35,838 bases of DNA from Frankiaceae bacterium (GCA_030840585.1 JAVEEG010000061.1:1-35838); one strand, 5' to 3'; positions 10,048 to 20,712 are shown, counted from the stretch's first letter. Program-made: numbers and translations. The notes: generated from the letters alone by a model not told the origin.

Positions 10048-10326
10048 GTGGCGGTCACGGTGCGGGTGCCGACGATCCTGCGGTCGTACACCGGTGGTGC
10101 GTCGGAGGTCTCGGTCGACGGTGCGCAGACGCTGATCGAGTTGCTCGACAAGCTCGACGCGAACTACCCGGGCATCCGCGCGCGGGTGCTCGACGATGAC
10201 GGCAAGTTGCGGCGGTTCGTCAACCTCTACGTCGGTGACGAGGACGTGCGGTTCGCCGGGGGACTGCAGACCCCGACCCCCGACGGCTCGATGGTGTCGA
10301 TCATCCCGGCGGTCGCTGGCGGCTAG
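10048..10326 (+). CDS. MoaD/ThiS family sulfur carrier protein (CysO-like)
   Basis: 92 aa; VTVRVPTILRSYTGGASEVSVDGAQTLIELLDKL...DGSMVSIIPAVAGG with C-terminal GG; directly abuts the thrC-like gene. Confidence 0.88.
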   Translation: MAVTVRVPTILRSYTGGASEVSVDGAQTLIELLDKLDANYPGIRARVLDDDGKLRRFVNLYVGDEDVRFAGGLQTPTPDGSMVSIIPAVAGG

Positions 10327-10835
10327 TGGATGACGCGGCCGTAGACGACGCTCGTCGTGTAGATGCGCTGCAGCTTCACGACCGTGCCGGTGTGCGGCGC
10401 GACGTACCAGTAGCCGTGGCCGGCGTAGATGCCGACGTGGGTGATCGAGCTGCCGTACTTCACGAAGACGAGGTCACCGACCCGCAGCGACGTGATCCGC
10501 ACGTGCATCGACGCGGCGTACTGCGCCGCCGCGCTGCGGGGTAGCCGCTCGCCGAGTGCGGCGCGGTAGACGTACTGCACCAGACCGGAGCAGTCGAACG
10601 CGCTCGGGCCGGCCGCGCCGTAGCGGTACGGCTTGCCGAGCTGGTGCTGTACCGCGTACATCACCTGGTTGACCTTGTAGTTCCACGAGCCGGCGGGCGC
10701 GTAGGAGTTGTACGTGATCATGGCGGCGGACGCGCTCGGCGGCGCGACCACGGCGCCGGTCGTAAGCAGGCCAGCGCTCATGGCGGCGGTGAGGGTGGCG
10801 GCGCGCAGGCGGGCGCGAACGGACGTACGGATCAT
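10323..10835 (-). CDS. Secreted NlpC/P60 family cell-wall hydrolase
   Basis: Signal peptide MIRTSVRARLRAATLTAAMSAGLLTTGAV; GKPYRYGAAGPSAFDCSGLVQYVYRAALG, LRVGDLVFVKYGSSITHVGIYAGHG. Confidence 0.9.
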   Translation of the reverse strand: MIRTSVRARLRAATLTAAMSAGLLTTGAVVAPPSASAAMITYNSYAPAGSWNYKVNQVMYAVQHQLGKPYRYGAAGPSAFDCSGLVQYVYRAALGERLPRSAAAQYAASMHVRITSLRVGDLVFVKYGSSITHVGIYAGHGYWYVAPHTGTVVKLQRIYTTSVVYGRVIH

Positions 10836-10850
10836 GGGTGTCGTCTCCGA

Positions 10851-11013
10851 CGCCTGCCGGGTTAGCTGTCGGGTTCGGGCGGAAGATTGGCCCGGCCACG
10901 CAATGCGTGGCTTCACCCCAAGGAGCACCAGCGGCGCTCCGGTGTTGTTGGTTCCCCGGTCCCGTCCCAGGGTCGTGGCGCGCGCTGCCGGGACGGGCTC
11001 GGCGAGGCAGGCG
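10851..11013 (-). promoter_or_regulatory. ydaO/yuaA-type (c-di-AMP) riboswitch
   Basis: Minus strand reads ...accggggaaccaacaac...ttggggtgaagccacgcattgcgtggccgggc...cgcccgaacccgacagctaacccggcaggcg; P1 cgcctgcc/ggcaggcg. Confidence 0.88.
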
Positions 11014-11121
11014 CGGCCGCGCGGGTGCGGCGAACCCGACGCTACGCGGGCCGATCCGGACAGCGCTGGCGAATTCGGAAAGGTGAGCCCAAACTGACCG
11101 CCCGGCCCGCCCCACTCCGAG

Positions 11122-11148
11122 CTTGCACTCGGAACGGCCGAGTGCTAA
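11122..11148 (+). promoter_or_regulatory. CIRCE element (HrcA operator)
   Basis: cttgcactc-N9-gagtgctaa, matching TTAGCACTC-N9-GAGTGCTAA. Confidence 0.9.
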
Positions 11149-11156
11149 CAATGTGC

Positions 11157-12933
<1,777 letters not shown>

Positions 12934-12940
12934 TCCGCTG

Positions 12941-12983
12941 TACGACGGGGCCCCGGCGGAACACCCGCCGGGGCCCTCGTCGT
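12941..12983 (+). terminator. Hairpin terminator after groEL
   Basis: acgacggggccccggcgg-aacac-ccgccggggccctcgtcgt. Confidence 0.85.
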
Positions 12984-12986
12984 GTT

Positions 12987-13041
12987 GAGTGAGACGTTGT
13001 CGGGCCGAAGCGGCCGGAAATTGCCCAACAACGTCTCACTC
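12987..13041. repeat. 14-bp perfect inverted repeat with structured loop
   Basis: gagtgagacgttgt (12987-13000) and acaacgtctcactc (13028-13041); loop contains gggc/gccc and ggcc-gaagc-ggcc. Confidence 0.8.
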
Positions 13042-13083
13042 GACGGAGAGAGGGGTGCGGGCCGCGGCGGCGAACCTGCGGGT

Positions 13084-14595
13084 ATGCGTCGACAACTTCT
13101 TGCCGCGTGCCTCGCGCTCACTGTCGCGCCCGCATTGCCGCATGCCGCCGCGTCGTCCGGCGACTGCCTCTCGGTCGTGCACGGGGTCAACATCGTCACG
13201 TCGACGGTGCCGCAGCTCGACGCGGCGCTGGCGAAGCACCGGATCACCAGCCGGCAGCTGACCCTCGGCTACCTCGCCCGGATCAAGGCGTTCGACCACG
13301 GCGGGGTGAAGGTCAACGCGATCCGCGCGTTCACCAAGGACGCGCTCGCCCAGGCCGACGCGAGCGACCGGCGCCGCAAGCAGCACAAGCTGCTCGGCCC
13401 GCTCGACGGCATCCCGGTGATCCTCAAGGACAACATCGGCACCCGGGACGCGCCGACCACGGCCGGCTCGATCGCGTTCGCCGGCAACATCCCGAAGCAC
13501 GAGGCGACGATCGTCGCCAAGCTGCGCAAGGCCGGCGCGGTCATCCTCGCGAAGACCAACCTCAGCGAGTTCGCCAACTGGGTCGACCTGTCCATGCCCA
13601 ACGGCTACTCGTCGCTGGGCGGGCAGGTCGTCGCGCCGTACACCGAGGGCGACCCGAGCGGGTCGAGCAGCGGGTCGGGCGTCGCGGCGACGATGGCGTT
13701 CGCGGCGGTGACGATCGGCACCGAGACGTCCGGCAGCATCCTGTCGCCGAGCGACGTCAACAGCGACGTCGGCGTCAAGCCGACCCTCGGTCTGGCCAGC
13801 ACCACCGGGATCATCCCGCTGGCGCCCTCGTTCGACGTGCCCGGCCCGATCGTGCGCAACGTCACGGATGCTGCGGCGGTGCTCGGTGTCATCGCGACCA
13901 AGCGGGCGAACTACCTCGGCGCGCTGAAGCCCGGCGCGCTCAAGGGCGTACGCCTCGGCATCCCGAGCGCCGACAACCGGCCGTCGGGCGCGCGCGGTGC
14001 GCTGTTCGACCGCGCCATCGCCGACCTCAAGAAGGCGGGCGCGACGATCGTCGAGACCGACGTGGTGAGCAACGGCGGCATCGCGTCGCTGTCCGAGCTC
14101 GGGCTCATCCCGAACGAGTTCAAGTGGAGCCTCAACGAGTACCTCGCCAACGAGGCCAGGCCGAAGACCGGCGTGAAGACGCTCGCCGACATCGTCGCGT
14201 ACAACGACCTGCACAAGGACAAGGTGAAGTACGGGCAGAACCTGCTGATCGCGTCCAACGCGTCGCCCGGCGTCGGCGCGATCGCGGCGCCGGCCGCGCT
14301 GCCGGTCCGTACCCAGGCGCAGGCGGTCATCGACGGCGCGCTCGCGAAGGACGACCTCGACGCGATCCTCGACCTCGGCGCCACCAACGCCAACGTCGGC
14401 GCGGCGGCCGGCTACCCGACCGTCATCGTGCCGGCGGGCTACGTCACCGACACCGTGCCGACCGGGCTCGCGTTCACGGGCACCGCGTTCTCCGAGGCGA
14501 AGCTGCTCGGCTACGCGTACGCGTACGAGCAGGCGTCGCGCCGCCGCGTACCGCCGACGGTCATCAACCCGGACCTGTACCCGAAGAGCTGCTGA
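13084..14595 (+). CDS. Secreted amidase (amidase signature family)
   Basis: Signal peptide MRRQLLAACLALTVAPALPHAAASS; GIPVILKDNIGTRDAPTTAGS; DPSGSSSGSGVAATMAFAAVTIGTETSGSI. Confidence 0.92.
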   Translation: MRRQLLAACLALTVAPALPHAAASSGDCLSVVHGVNIVTSTVPQLDAALAKHRITSRQLTLGYLARIKAFDHGGVKVNAIRAFTKDALAQADASDRRRKQHKLLGPLDGIPVILKDNIGTRDAPTTAGSIAFAGNIPKHEATIVAKLRKAGAVILAKTNLSEFANWVDLSMPNGYSSLGGQVVAPYTEGDPSGSSSGSGVAATMAFAAVTIGTETSGSILSPSDVNSDVGVKPTLGLASTTGIIPLAPSFDVPGPIVRNVTDAAAVLGVIATKRANYLGALKPGALKGVRLGIPSADNRPSGARGALFDRAIADLKKAGATIVETDVVSNGGIASLSELGLIPNEFKWSLNEYLANEARPKTGVKTLADIVAYNDLHKDKVKYGQNLLIASNASPGVGAIAAPAALPVRTQAQAVIDGALAKDDLDAILDLGATNANVGAAAGYPTVIVPAGYVTDTVPTGLAFTGTAFSEAKLLGYAYAYEQASRRRVPPTVINPDLYPKSC

Positions 14596-14601
14596 CCGCG
14601 C

Positions 14602-15111
14602 CTAGCCCTTCGCCAGCGCGTGCAGCTTGGTGACGGTGTTCCAGTTGCGTGCGGTCGCGGTGACGCCGAGCACCTTCTCCCAGCTCGGCAGCCGCGATCC
14701 CGCGATGCCGTGGGGCAGGCGCAGGTAGACGACCCGGTCGCCGAACGCGAACTCGGCCGGCGCGTACTCCGCCGGGTCGAGGTCCGCCTTCGGCTGCCCG
14801 GACAGGAAGACCGCGTGCAGCCCCTTGTCACCGGTGAAGGGGTTGCCCGCCACGACCTTGCCGAGGTCGGAGGCGCTGCGCGCCAGCACTTTCACGGGTA
14901 GGCGCAGGTCGTTCGCGAGTGCCTTCTCGACCGCGCGTTCGACGGTCGCGGCGCTGCGCGCGGGCGCGGTGAAGACCGCGTTGCCGGCGACCTGGAGCGT
15001 GCGTACGTCGCCGTAGCCGAGCCCTTCGAGCAGCGCGCGCAGGTCGGCCATCGCGATCCGGTTGGTGGGGCCGAGGTTCACCGCGCGCAGCAGCGCGACG
15101 TGCGTGGTCAT
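14602..15111 (-). CDS. DUF1697 family protein
   Basis: MTTHVALLRAVNLGPTNRIAMADLRALLEGLGYGDVRTLQVAGNAVF. Confidence 0.88.
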   Translation of the reverse strand: MTTHVALLRAVNLGPTNRIAMADLRALLEGLGYGDVRTLQVAGNAVFTAPARSAATVERAVEKALANDLRLPVKVLARSASDLGKVVAGNPFTGDKGLHAVFLSGQPKADLDPAEYAPAEFAFGDRVVYLRLPHGIAGSRLPSWEKVLGVTATARNWNTVTKLHALAKG

Positions 15112-15150
15112 GGCCCGCATGATCGCGCGCCCGCCGCCGCTCCGGACAGA

Positions 15151-15165
15151 TGACAATGATTGTCG
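15151..15165 (+). promoter_or_regulatory. Probable Zur box
   Basis: TGACAATGATTGTCG with perfect gacaat-g-attgtc dyad, 20 bp upstream of the znuA start, in an operon that encodes a Fur-family regulator. Confidence 0.8.
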
Positions 15166-15184
15166 TTTCTGTCACCATGCCCAA

Positions 15185-16051
15185 GTGCCGCGTACGCCGC
15201 TCGCTCTCGCCGCCGCCGTGACGGCGGTCGCACTCGGCGCGGCCGTCTCGACGAGCGGCTGCGCGGCGGCCCGCCCGCGCAAGCCAGGGACGCTGCGGGT
15301 GGAGGCGGCGTTCTACCCGCTCGCGTTCCTCGTGGAGCGGATCGGCGGCGCCGCCGTCGACGTCCACGACCTGACGCCGAGCGGTGCCGAGCCGCACGAC
15401 CTGGAGCTGAAGGCAAGCCAGGTCGGCGCCGTACGTGATGCCGATCTCGTCGTCTACCTCAAGGGTTTCCAGCCCGCGCTCGACGCCGCCGTCGGCCGGG
15501 ACAACGCGCTCGACCTGACGACCGTGGTGCCGTTCCAGGACGGCGACCCGCACGTGTGGCTCGACCCGGTCCTGATGACCGCGCTGGCCGACGCGGTCAC
15601 CGCGCGGCTGGCTGCGCTGGTGCCCGCGCAGGCGACCGCGATCGAGGGCCGCGGCCGCGCGCTGGACGCGAACCTGCACGCCGTCGACCGCGAGTACCGC
15701 ACCCGGCTGAAGTCGTGCGCGCGGCGCGACATCGTCACCAGCCACGCGGCGTTCGGCTACCTCGCCCGCCGGTACGGCCTCACCCAGGTCGGCATCGCCG
15801 GCCTCAGCCCCGACCAGGAGCCGACCGCGAAGCGGCTCGCCGAGGTCGCCCGCATCGTCCGCGAGCGGCACGTCACGACGGTGTTCTTCGAGACGCTCGT
15901 GTCGCCGCGGCTCGCCGAGACGGTCGCGCGGGAGAGCGGCGCGCGGACCGCGGTCCTGCACCCGGCGGAGAGCGACACGGGCGCGGGCGACTACCTCGCC
16001 ATGATGTCCGCGAACCTCGGCGCGCTCGCCGCCGCGCTGGGGTGCACGTGA
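15185..16051 (+). CDS. znuA: Zinc ABC transporter substrate-binding lipoprotein
   Basis: Lipobox-like STSGC; VEAAFYPLAFLVERIGG, PSGAEPHDLELKASQV, HVWLDPVLM, VTSHAAFGYLARRYGL. Confidence 0.92.
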   Translation: MPRTPLALAAAVTAVALGAAVSTSGCAAARPRKPGTLRVEAAFYPLAFLVERIGGAAVDVHDLTPSGAEPHDLELKASQVGAVRDADLVVYLKGFQPALDAAVGRDNALDLTTVVPFQDGDPHVWLDPVLMTALADAVTARLAALVPAQATAIEGRGRALDANLHAVDREYRTRLKSCARRDIVTSHAAFGYLARRYGLTQVGIAGLSPDQEPTAKRLAEVARIVRERHVTTVFFETLVSPRLAETVARESGARTAVLHPAESDTGAGDYLAMMSANLGALAAALGCT

Positions 16052-16797
16052 CGGCCGCGCTGTACGCCGACCGGGTGCGGGTGACGTTCGGCACCGCGGT
16101 CGCGGTCGACGACGTGACGCTGTCCGTCGGCGCGGGCGAGTTCGTGGCGCTGCTGGGCGCCAACGGTTCCGGCAAGACGACGCTGGTCCGCGCGCTGCTC
16201 GGCCTGCAACCCGTGAGCGGCGGCGAGGTGCGGGTTTTCGGTACGCCGCTGGCGGAGTTCCGCGAGTGGCCGCGGGTCGGCTTCGTGCCGCAGCACCCGC
16301 CGGTGCAGGCGGCGATGCCCGCGTCGGTACGCGAGGTCGTCGCGTCGGGACGCGTCGGGCGGCTTGGCTGGCTGCGCCGTACGTCGGCCGCCGACCGCGC
16401 CGTCTGCGCCGCCGCGCTCGACGCGGTCGGGCTCGCCGATCGCGCGCGCGATCCGGTGGCGACGCTGTCCGGCGGCCAGCAGCAGCGCGTGCTGATCGCG
16501 CGCGCGCTGGCCGGCGAGCCGGACGTGCTCGTCCTGGACGAGCCGACGGCCGGTGTCGACCGGGAGAACCAGGCCGCGCTCGCCGGGACGCTGCGGCTGC
16601 TCAAGGACCGCGGCCACGCGATGCTGCTCGTCACGCACCACCTCGGCCCGCTCGCCGACCTGGTCGACCGCACCGTCGTGCTCGACGGCGGGCGGGTGGC
16701 GTATGACGGTCCGGTGCCGCCGGGCGGGATGGCGTCCGACGACGACCACCACCACCCGCTGCCGCCGCGCGGCGAGCGGCTGTGGGAGTCGCGATGA
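16048..16797 (+). CDS. znuC: Zinc ABC transporter ATP-binding protein
   Basis: Walker A GANGSGKTT; LSGGQQQR; VLVLDEPTAG; GTGA overlap with znuA. Confidence 0.93.
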   Translation: MTAALYADRVRVTFGTAVAVDDVTLSVGAGEFVALLGANGSGKTTLVRALLGLQPVSGGEVRVFGTPLAEFREWPRVGFVPQHPPVQAAMPASVREVVASGRVGRLGWLRRTSAADRAVCAAALDAVGLADRARDPVATLSGGQQQRVLIARALAGEPDVLVLDEPTAGVDRENQAALAGTLRLLKDRGHAMLLVTHHLGPLADLVDRTVVLDGGRVAYDGPVPPGGMASDDDHHHPLPPRGERLWESR

Positions 16798-17597
16798 GCC
16801 TGCTGGCGCTGGACTTCATGCGCCGCGCGCTGATCGCCGCGGTGCTCGTCGGGCTCACCGCGCCGGCGATCGGCGTGTACCTCGTGCAGCGCCGGCTCGC
16901 GCTGCTCGGCGACGGCATCGGCCACGTGACGCTGGCCGGTGTCGCGGCCGGCTTCCTGTTCGGTACGGCGCCGCTCGCGACCGCACTCGTCGCCGCGGTG
17001 CTCGCCGCCGTAGCGATCGAGCTGCTGCGCTCGCGCGGCGGGGCGAGCGGTGACGTCGCGCTGGCCGCGCTGTTCTACGGCGGCATCGCGACCGGCGTAC
17101 TGCTGATCGGCCTGGCGCCCAGGGCTTCCGGGGTGAACCTGCTCGCGTACCTGTTCGGCTCGGTCACCACCGTCAGCACCGGTGACCTGTGGCTGATCAG
17201 CGGCCTCGCGGTCGTGGTGCTCGCGGTGCTGACGGTCGCGGCGCGGCAGCTGTTCGCGGTGACGTACGACGAGGACCTCGCCCGCATCGCCGGGCTGCCG
17301 GTCACCGCGCTGAACCTGCTCGTCGCGGTGACGGCGGCGTTCACGGTCGCGCTGGCGATGCGGGTCGTCGGCGTGCTGCTCGTGTCCGCGCTGATGGTGC
17401 TGCCGGTCGCTGCCGCGCAACAGGTCGCGCGCAGCTTCCGCGGCGCGATCGGCTGGAGCGTCGGCATCGGCGTGACCGTCGCGATCGTCGGGCTCGTCGC
17501 GGCGTACTACCTCGACGTCGCACCCGGCGCGACCATCGTCCTGTCCGCGCTCGTCGTGTTCGTGGCCGGTGTCGCCGTACGCCGGCTGCGTACCTGA
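16794..17597 (+). CDS. znuB: Zinc ABC transporter permease
   Basis: MSLLALDFMRRALIAAVLVGLTAPAIGVYLVQRRLALLGDGIGHVTLAGVA; multi-TM; overlaps znuC by 4 bp. Confidence 0.92.
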   Translation: MSLLALDFMRRALIAAVLVGLTAPAIGVYLVQRRLALLGDGIGHVTLAGVAAGFLFGTAPLATALVAAVLAAVAIELLRSRGGASGDVALAALFYGGIATGVLLIGLAPRASGVNLLAYLFGSVTTVSTGDLWLISGLAVVVLAVLTVAARQLFAVTYDEDLARIAGLPVTALNLLVAVTAAFTVALAMRVVGVLLVSALMVLPVAAAQQVARSFRGAIGWSVGIGVTVAIVGLVAAYYLDVAPGATIVLSALVVFVAGVAVRRLRT

Positions 17598-17610
17598 GAG
17601 GACGCTTCTG

Positions 17611-18024
17611 ATGCCGCGAGACCTCGACCGTCCGGCGCCGCCGCGCGCGACCCGGCAGCGCGCCGCCATCGCCGCCGCGTTGGGCGACGCGGGCGGGTTC
17701 TTGAGCGCGCAGGCGCTGCACGAGCGGCTGCGCGCCGCCGGCGACCGGGTCGGCCTGACCACCGTCTACCGCACCCTGCAAGCGCTCGCCGACGCCGGCG
17801 AGGTCGACGTGCTTCGTACCGCCGACGGCGAGGCGCTGTACCGGCAGTGCGCGTCGGCGGTGCACCACCACCATCTGGTCTGCCGCCGTTGCGGCCGCGC
17901 GGTCGAGGTCGAGGGCCCGGACATCGAGGCGTGGGCCACCGCGACCGCGCGCCGCTACCGCTTCACCGACGTCAACCACGTAGCCGAGATCTTCGGCACC
18001 TGCGCGGCCTGCCGGGCCGCCTGA
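17611..18024 (+). CDS. zur: Fur family transcriptional regulator, probable Zur
   Basis: TRQRAAIAAALGDAGGFLSAQALHERLRAAGDRVGLTTVYRTLQALADAGEV; HHHHLVCRRCG; CAACRAA; last gene of the znu operon. Confidence 0.9.
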   Translation: MPRDLDRPAPPRATRQRAAIAAALGDAGGFLSAQALHERLRAAGDRVGLTTVYRTLQALADAGEVDVLRTADGEALYRQCASAVHHHHLVCRRCGRAVEVEGPDIEAWATATARRYRFTDVNHVAEIFGTCAACRAA

Positions 18025-18025
18025 G

Positions 18026-18337
18026 CTACGGCGCCACGGCCTCGCTGACCTGGAGCGAGCCGCCGCGGCCGACGAACGGGTGCGTACGTACCAGCTCGAC
18101 CGCCGCGTCGATGCTGTCCGCTTCGAGGATCGAGTACCCGCCGGCCGGACCGCTCGCCGGGCCCTCCGCCGTACCGGCCGGAGACACCGTCCGCGCGGCG
18201 CCGAGCGGCGCGCCCGGGTCGACGAGTGCCGGACCGGCCGAGGCGACCCACGCGCCGAATGCCTGCATCGCCTGCTGCCTGGCCTCGGCGCCCTCTGGCA
18301 TGCCGCCGCCGTGGTACGTGACGAGGTATCGAGTCAT
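18026..18337 (-). CDS. YCII-related domain protein
   Basis: MTRYLVTYHGGGMPEG...AFGAWVASAGPALVDPGAPL...GGYSILEADSIDAAVELVRTHPF. Confidence 0.85.
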   Translation of the reverse strand: MTRYLVTYHGGGMPEGAEARQQAMQAFGAWVASAGPALVDPGAPLGAARTVSPAGTAEGPASGPAGGYSILEADSIDAAVELVRTHPFVGRGGSLQVSEAVAP

Positions 18338-18373
18338 GCGGGCCAGTCTGCGTACCCGGGCGACCGCGGTCTA

Positions 18374-18409
18374 TGTCCGTACGGACAATTCACTTGTCCG
18401 TTCGTCCAG
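18374..18409 (+). promoter_or_regulatory. Palindromic operator-like site upstream of the araC-type gene
   Basis: Perfect TGTCCGTACGGACA palindrome (18374-18387) plus TGTCCGTTCGTCCA about 21 bp downstream. Confidence 0.6.
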
Positions 18410-18423
18410 CGTAGGTTGCGCGC

Positions 18424-19389
18424 GTGGAGACGCGCACGCCGCCGGACGACGCGCTGAGCGAGCTGCTGCGGGCGGTCAACGTACGCAGCACCGTCTTCTG
18501 CGTGTCCGACCTCGGCGCGCCGTGGGGGTTCCGCGTCGCCGACTCGCCGGTCGCGAAGTTTCACCTCGTCCTCGACGGTGCGGCGCTGCTCACCGTCGAC
18601 GGCGAGCCGGAGCCGGTGACGGTGCTGCCCGGCGACCTCGTCGTCCTCGCGCACGGCACGGGCCACGTCATGCAGGACCGGGCCGGCTCGCGCGTCCGCG
18701 GCCTGGACCGGATCCTCGCGACGCACCCGGTCGACGACGCGGCGCGGATGACGTACGGCGGCCGCGGGCCGCGCACGTCGCTGCTGTGCGGCGGTTTCGC
18801 GACCGGGCTGCTGCCGCCCGACCTGGGCGGCCTGCTGCCGCGTTCGTTCGTCGTCGACGGTGCGACGACGGCCATCGCGCACTGGATCGACCCGATGTAC
18901 GCCCTGCTGCGCGGTCGCCGCGCCGACGGCGCGCCCGGTGCGGCCGCCGTGTTCGCGAAGATCGCCGACGTCTTCCTCACCGATGCGCTGCGGCACTTCC
19001 TGGCGGGCAGCGAGGGCGTGCTCGCGCAGGCGCGGCTCGCGGCCGACGATCCCCCGATCGCGGCAGCCGTACGTACCCTGCGGGCGCGCGCCGAGGAGCC
19101 GTGGACCGTCGCTTCGCTGGCGCGGCACACCGGCATGTCGCGGGCCGCGTTCGCGTCGCGGTTCCGCGAGGTCGTCGGCGAGCCGCCGATGGCGTACGTC
19201 GCGCGGCTGCGCCTCAGCCGCGGCGCCGGGTTGCTCGCGACGAGCCGCCGGTCGGTGGCCCAGGTCGCGCGGACGGTCGGCTACGCCAACGAGGCGTCGT
19301 TCGCGAAGGCGTTCAAGCGCGCGTACGGCCAGTCGCCTGGCGCGTTCCGTACCGCGTCCGCCAGTGCGCGGGCCGCGAACCCCCGTTGA
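18424..19389 (+). CDS. AraC family transcriptional regulator with N-terminal cupin domain
   Basis: PWTVASLARHTGMSRAAFASRFREVVGEPPMAYVARLRLSRGAGLL...VGYANEASFAKAFKRAYGQSPGAFR. Confidence 0.9.
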   Translation: METRTPPDDALSELLRAVNVRSTVFCVSDLGAPWGFRVADSPVAKFHLVLDGAALLTVDGEPEPVTVLPGDLVVLAHGTGHVMQDRAGSRVRGLDRILATHPVDDAARMTYGGRGPRTSLLCGGFATGLLPPDLGGLLPRSFVVDGATTAIAHWIDPMYALLRGRRADGAPGAAAVFAKIADVFLTDALRHFLAGSEGVLAQARLAADDPPIAAAVRTLRARAEEPWTVASLARHTGMSRAAFASRFREVVGEPPMAYVARLRLSRGAGLLATSRRSVAQVARTVGYANEASFAKAFKRAYGQSPGAFRTASASARAANPR

Positions 19390-19441
19390 CGCGCGCCGCC
19401 CCGCATCGCACGATGCGCTGCCCGTGACCAAGGAGCGGCGT

Positions 19442-19999
19442 ATGCGCCCAGCCAGCCGGATCGTCGGAGTCGTCGCAGGTGCGGTGCTTGCGCTGGCGGC
19501 GTTGCCCGCCGGCGTAGCCGCCGCGGTGGACCCGTGCGCGAACAACGTGGCCGGCGTCGTCTCCTACGACGTGAGCACGTCGCCGACCATCCACGTCTGC
19601 CTTCAGGTGGGGCAGCTCGACGTGGCGGCGGACCTGTACACCGTGCAGTCCGGGATCGCCCCGCCGGGAGACCACTACTACTTCTGGCTCTGCTACGGGC
19701 CGCAGCCGTTCCCTTACTGCGTCGACGGCTTCGGGGATCGCACGTCGAGTGCGTCGGTCTCGCCGCTGGGCATCGACACCGATGGGTTCGACATCGCGTG
19801 CCTGTTGCTGCCGACCGACTTCTACTGCTTCAGCGTCGACGGCAGCCTGAAGATCTCGACCGAGCGGATGGGCGCGGGCGGCGCACTCGTGATCTCCGGT
19901 GTGATCGCCGCGTGCGTGTCGTCGCCGTCCCTCGGAATCTTCTGCGAGGTCCCGTTCTGGAACACGGTGACGATCCCGCTGCCGCCGCCGATCATCTGA
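19442..19999 (+). CDS. Secreted protein of unknown function, Cys-containing
   Basis: Signal peptide MRPASRIVGVVAGAVLALAALPAGVAAAVDPC. Confidence 0.75.
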   Translation: MRPASRIVGVVAGAVLALAALPAGVAAAVDPCANNVAGVVSYDVSTSPTIHVCLQVGQLDVAADLYTVQSGIAPPGDHYYFWLCYGPQPFPYCVDGFGDRTSSASVSPLGIDTDGFDIACLLLPTDFYCFSVDGSLKISTERMGAGGALVISGVIAACVSSPSLGIFCEVPFWNTVTIPLPPPII

Positions 20000-20080
20000 T
20001 CCGACGGCTGGGGCCCCCCGCTGCGTAGTTCCGGTAGGTGGTCGTGTCAGCGACCGCCGCCCCTACGCGAAAGGACCGAC

Positions 20081-20704
20081 ATGAGGCTTCCCTATACCCG
20101 TGGCCGGGCGGTGCTGCTCGGCATCACCGCCGCCGCCATCGCGGTGAGCGCCACCGCCGGACCCGGCTACGCCGGCGAGCAGCAGGCGCGCTACGACGGC
20201 GCCGGTACGCAGGTGATCCGGGTCGGCGGCGTGACGCTCGTCGACGAAGGCTCGATGACGTGCAGCGCGTCGACCGGTGCCGGCACCGGCGGCTCGTGCC
20301 TGCGCTTCGACCCGACGAACCCGGCCCCCGCGGTGCTCGTGCAGGACGCCAGCTTCGGTACGCACGTGGCGTTCCAGGCCTGCCTCGACAACAACGGCGA
20401 CAGCGTCTGCACCTCGCCGGACCAGGGCCCCTGCGCCGACGACATCGTGTTCAGCCACGCCGACGGCGGCGGCTTCTTCAACCCGCTCGCGGTCCGGCAG
20501 GGGTTCCGTCCCGGCTGCCCGGGCGGGCCGTTCCCCGGCTACATCATCTTCACCTGCCGCGGCACGCACGTGGACGGGACCGCCCACACGCACGACGTGA
20601 CGACCGGTACGACGACGCTCGTCGCGGGCGGGACCGGCACCGGCAACTTCTGCGGCGGCACTCAGCAGAGGCAGTCGCGGAAGACGTACACGATCAACCC
20701 GTAG
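20081..20704 (+). CDS. Secreted protein of unknown function, Cys-containing
   Basis: Signal peptide MRLPYTRGRAVLLGITAAAIAVSATAGPGYAGEQQ; multiple Cys in the mature region. Confidence 0.75.
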   Translation: MRLPYTRGRAVLLGITAAAIAVSATAGPGYAGEQQARYDGAGTQVIRVGGVTLVDEGSMTCSASTGAGTGGSCLRFDPTNPAPAVLVQDASFGTHVAFQACLDNNGDSVCTSPDQGPCADDIVFSHADGGGFFNPLAVRQGFRPGCPGGPFPGYIIFTCRGTHVDGTAHTHDVTTGTTTLVAGGTGTGNFCGGTQQRQSRKTYTINP

Positions 20705-20712
20705 GTACGCCG

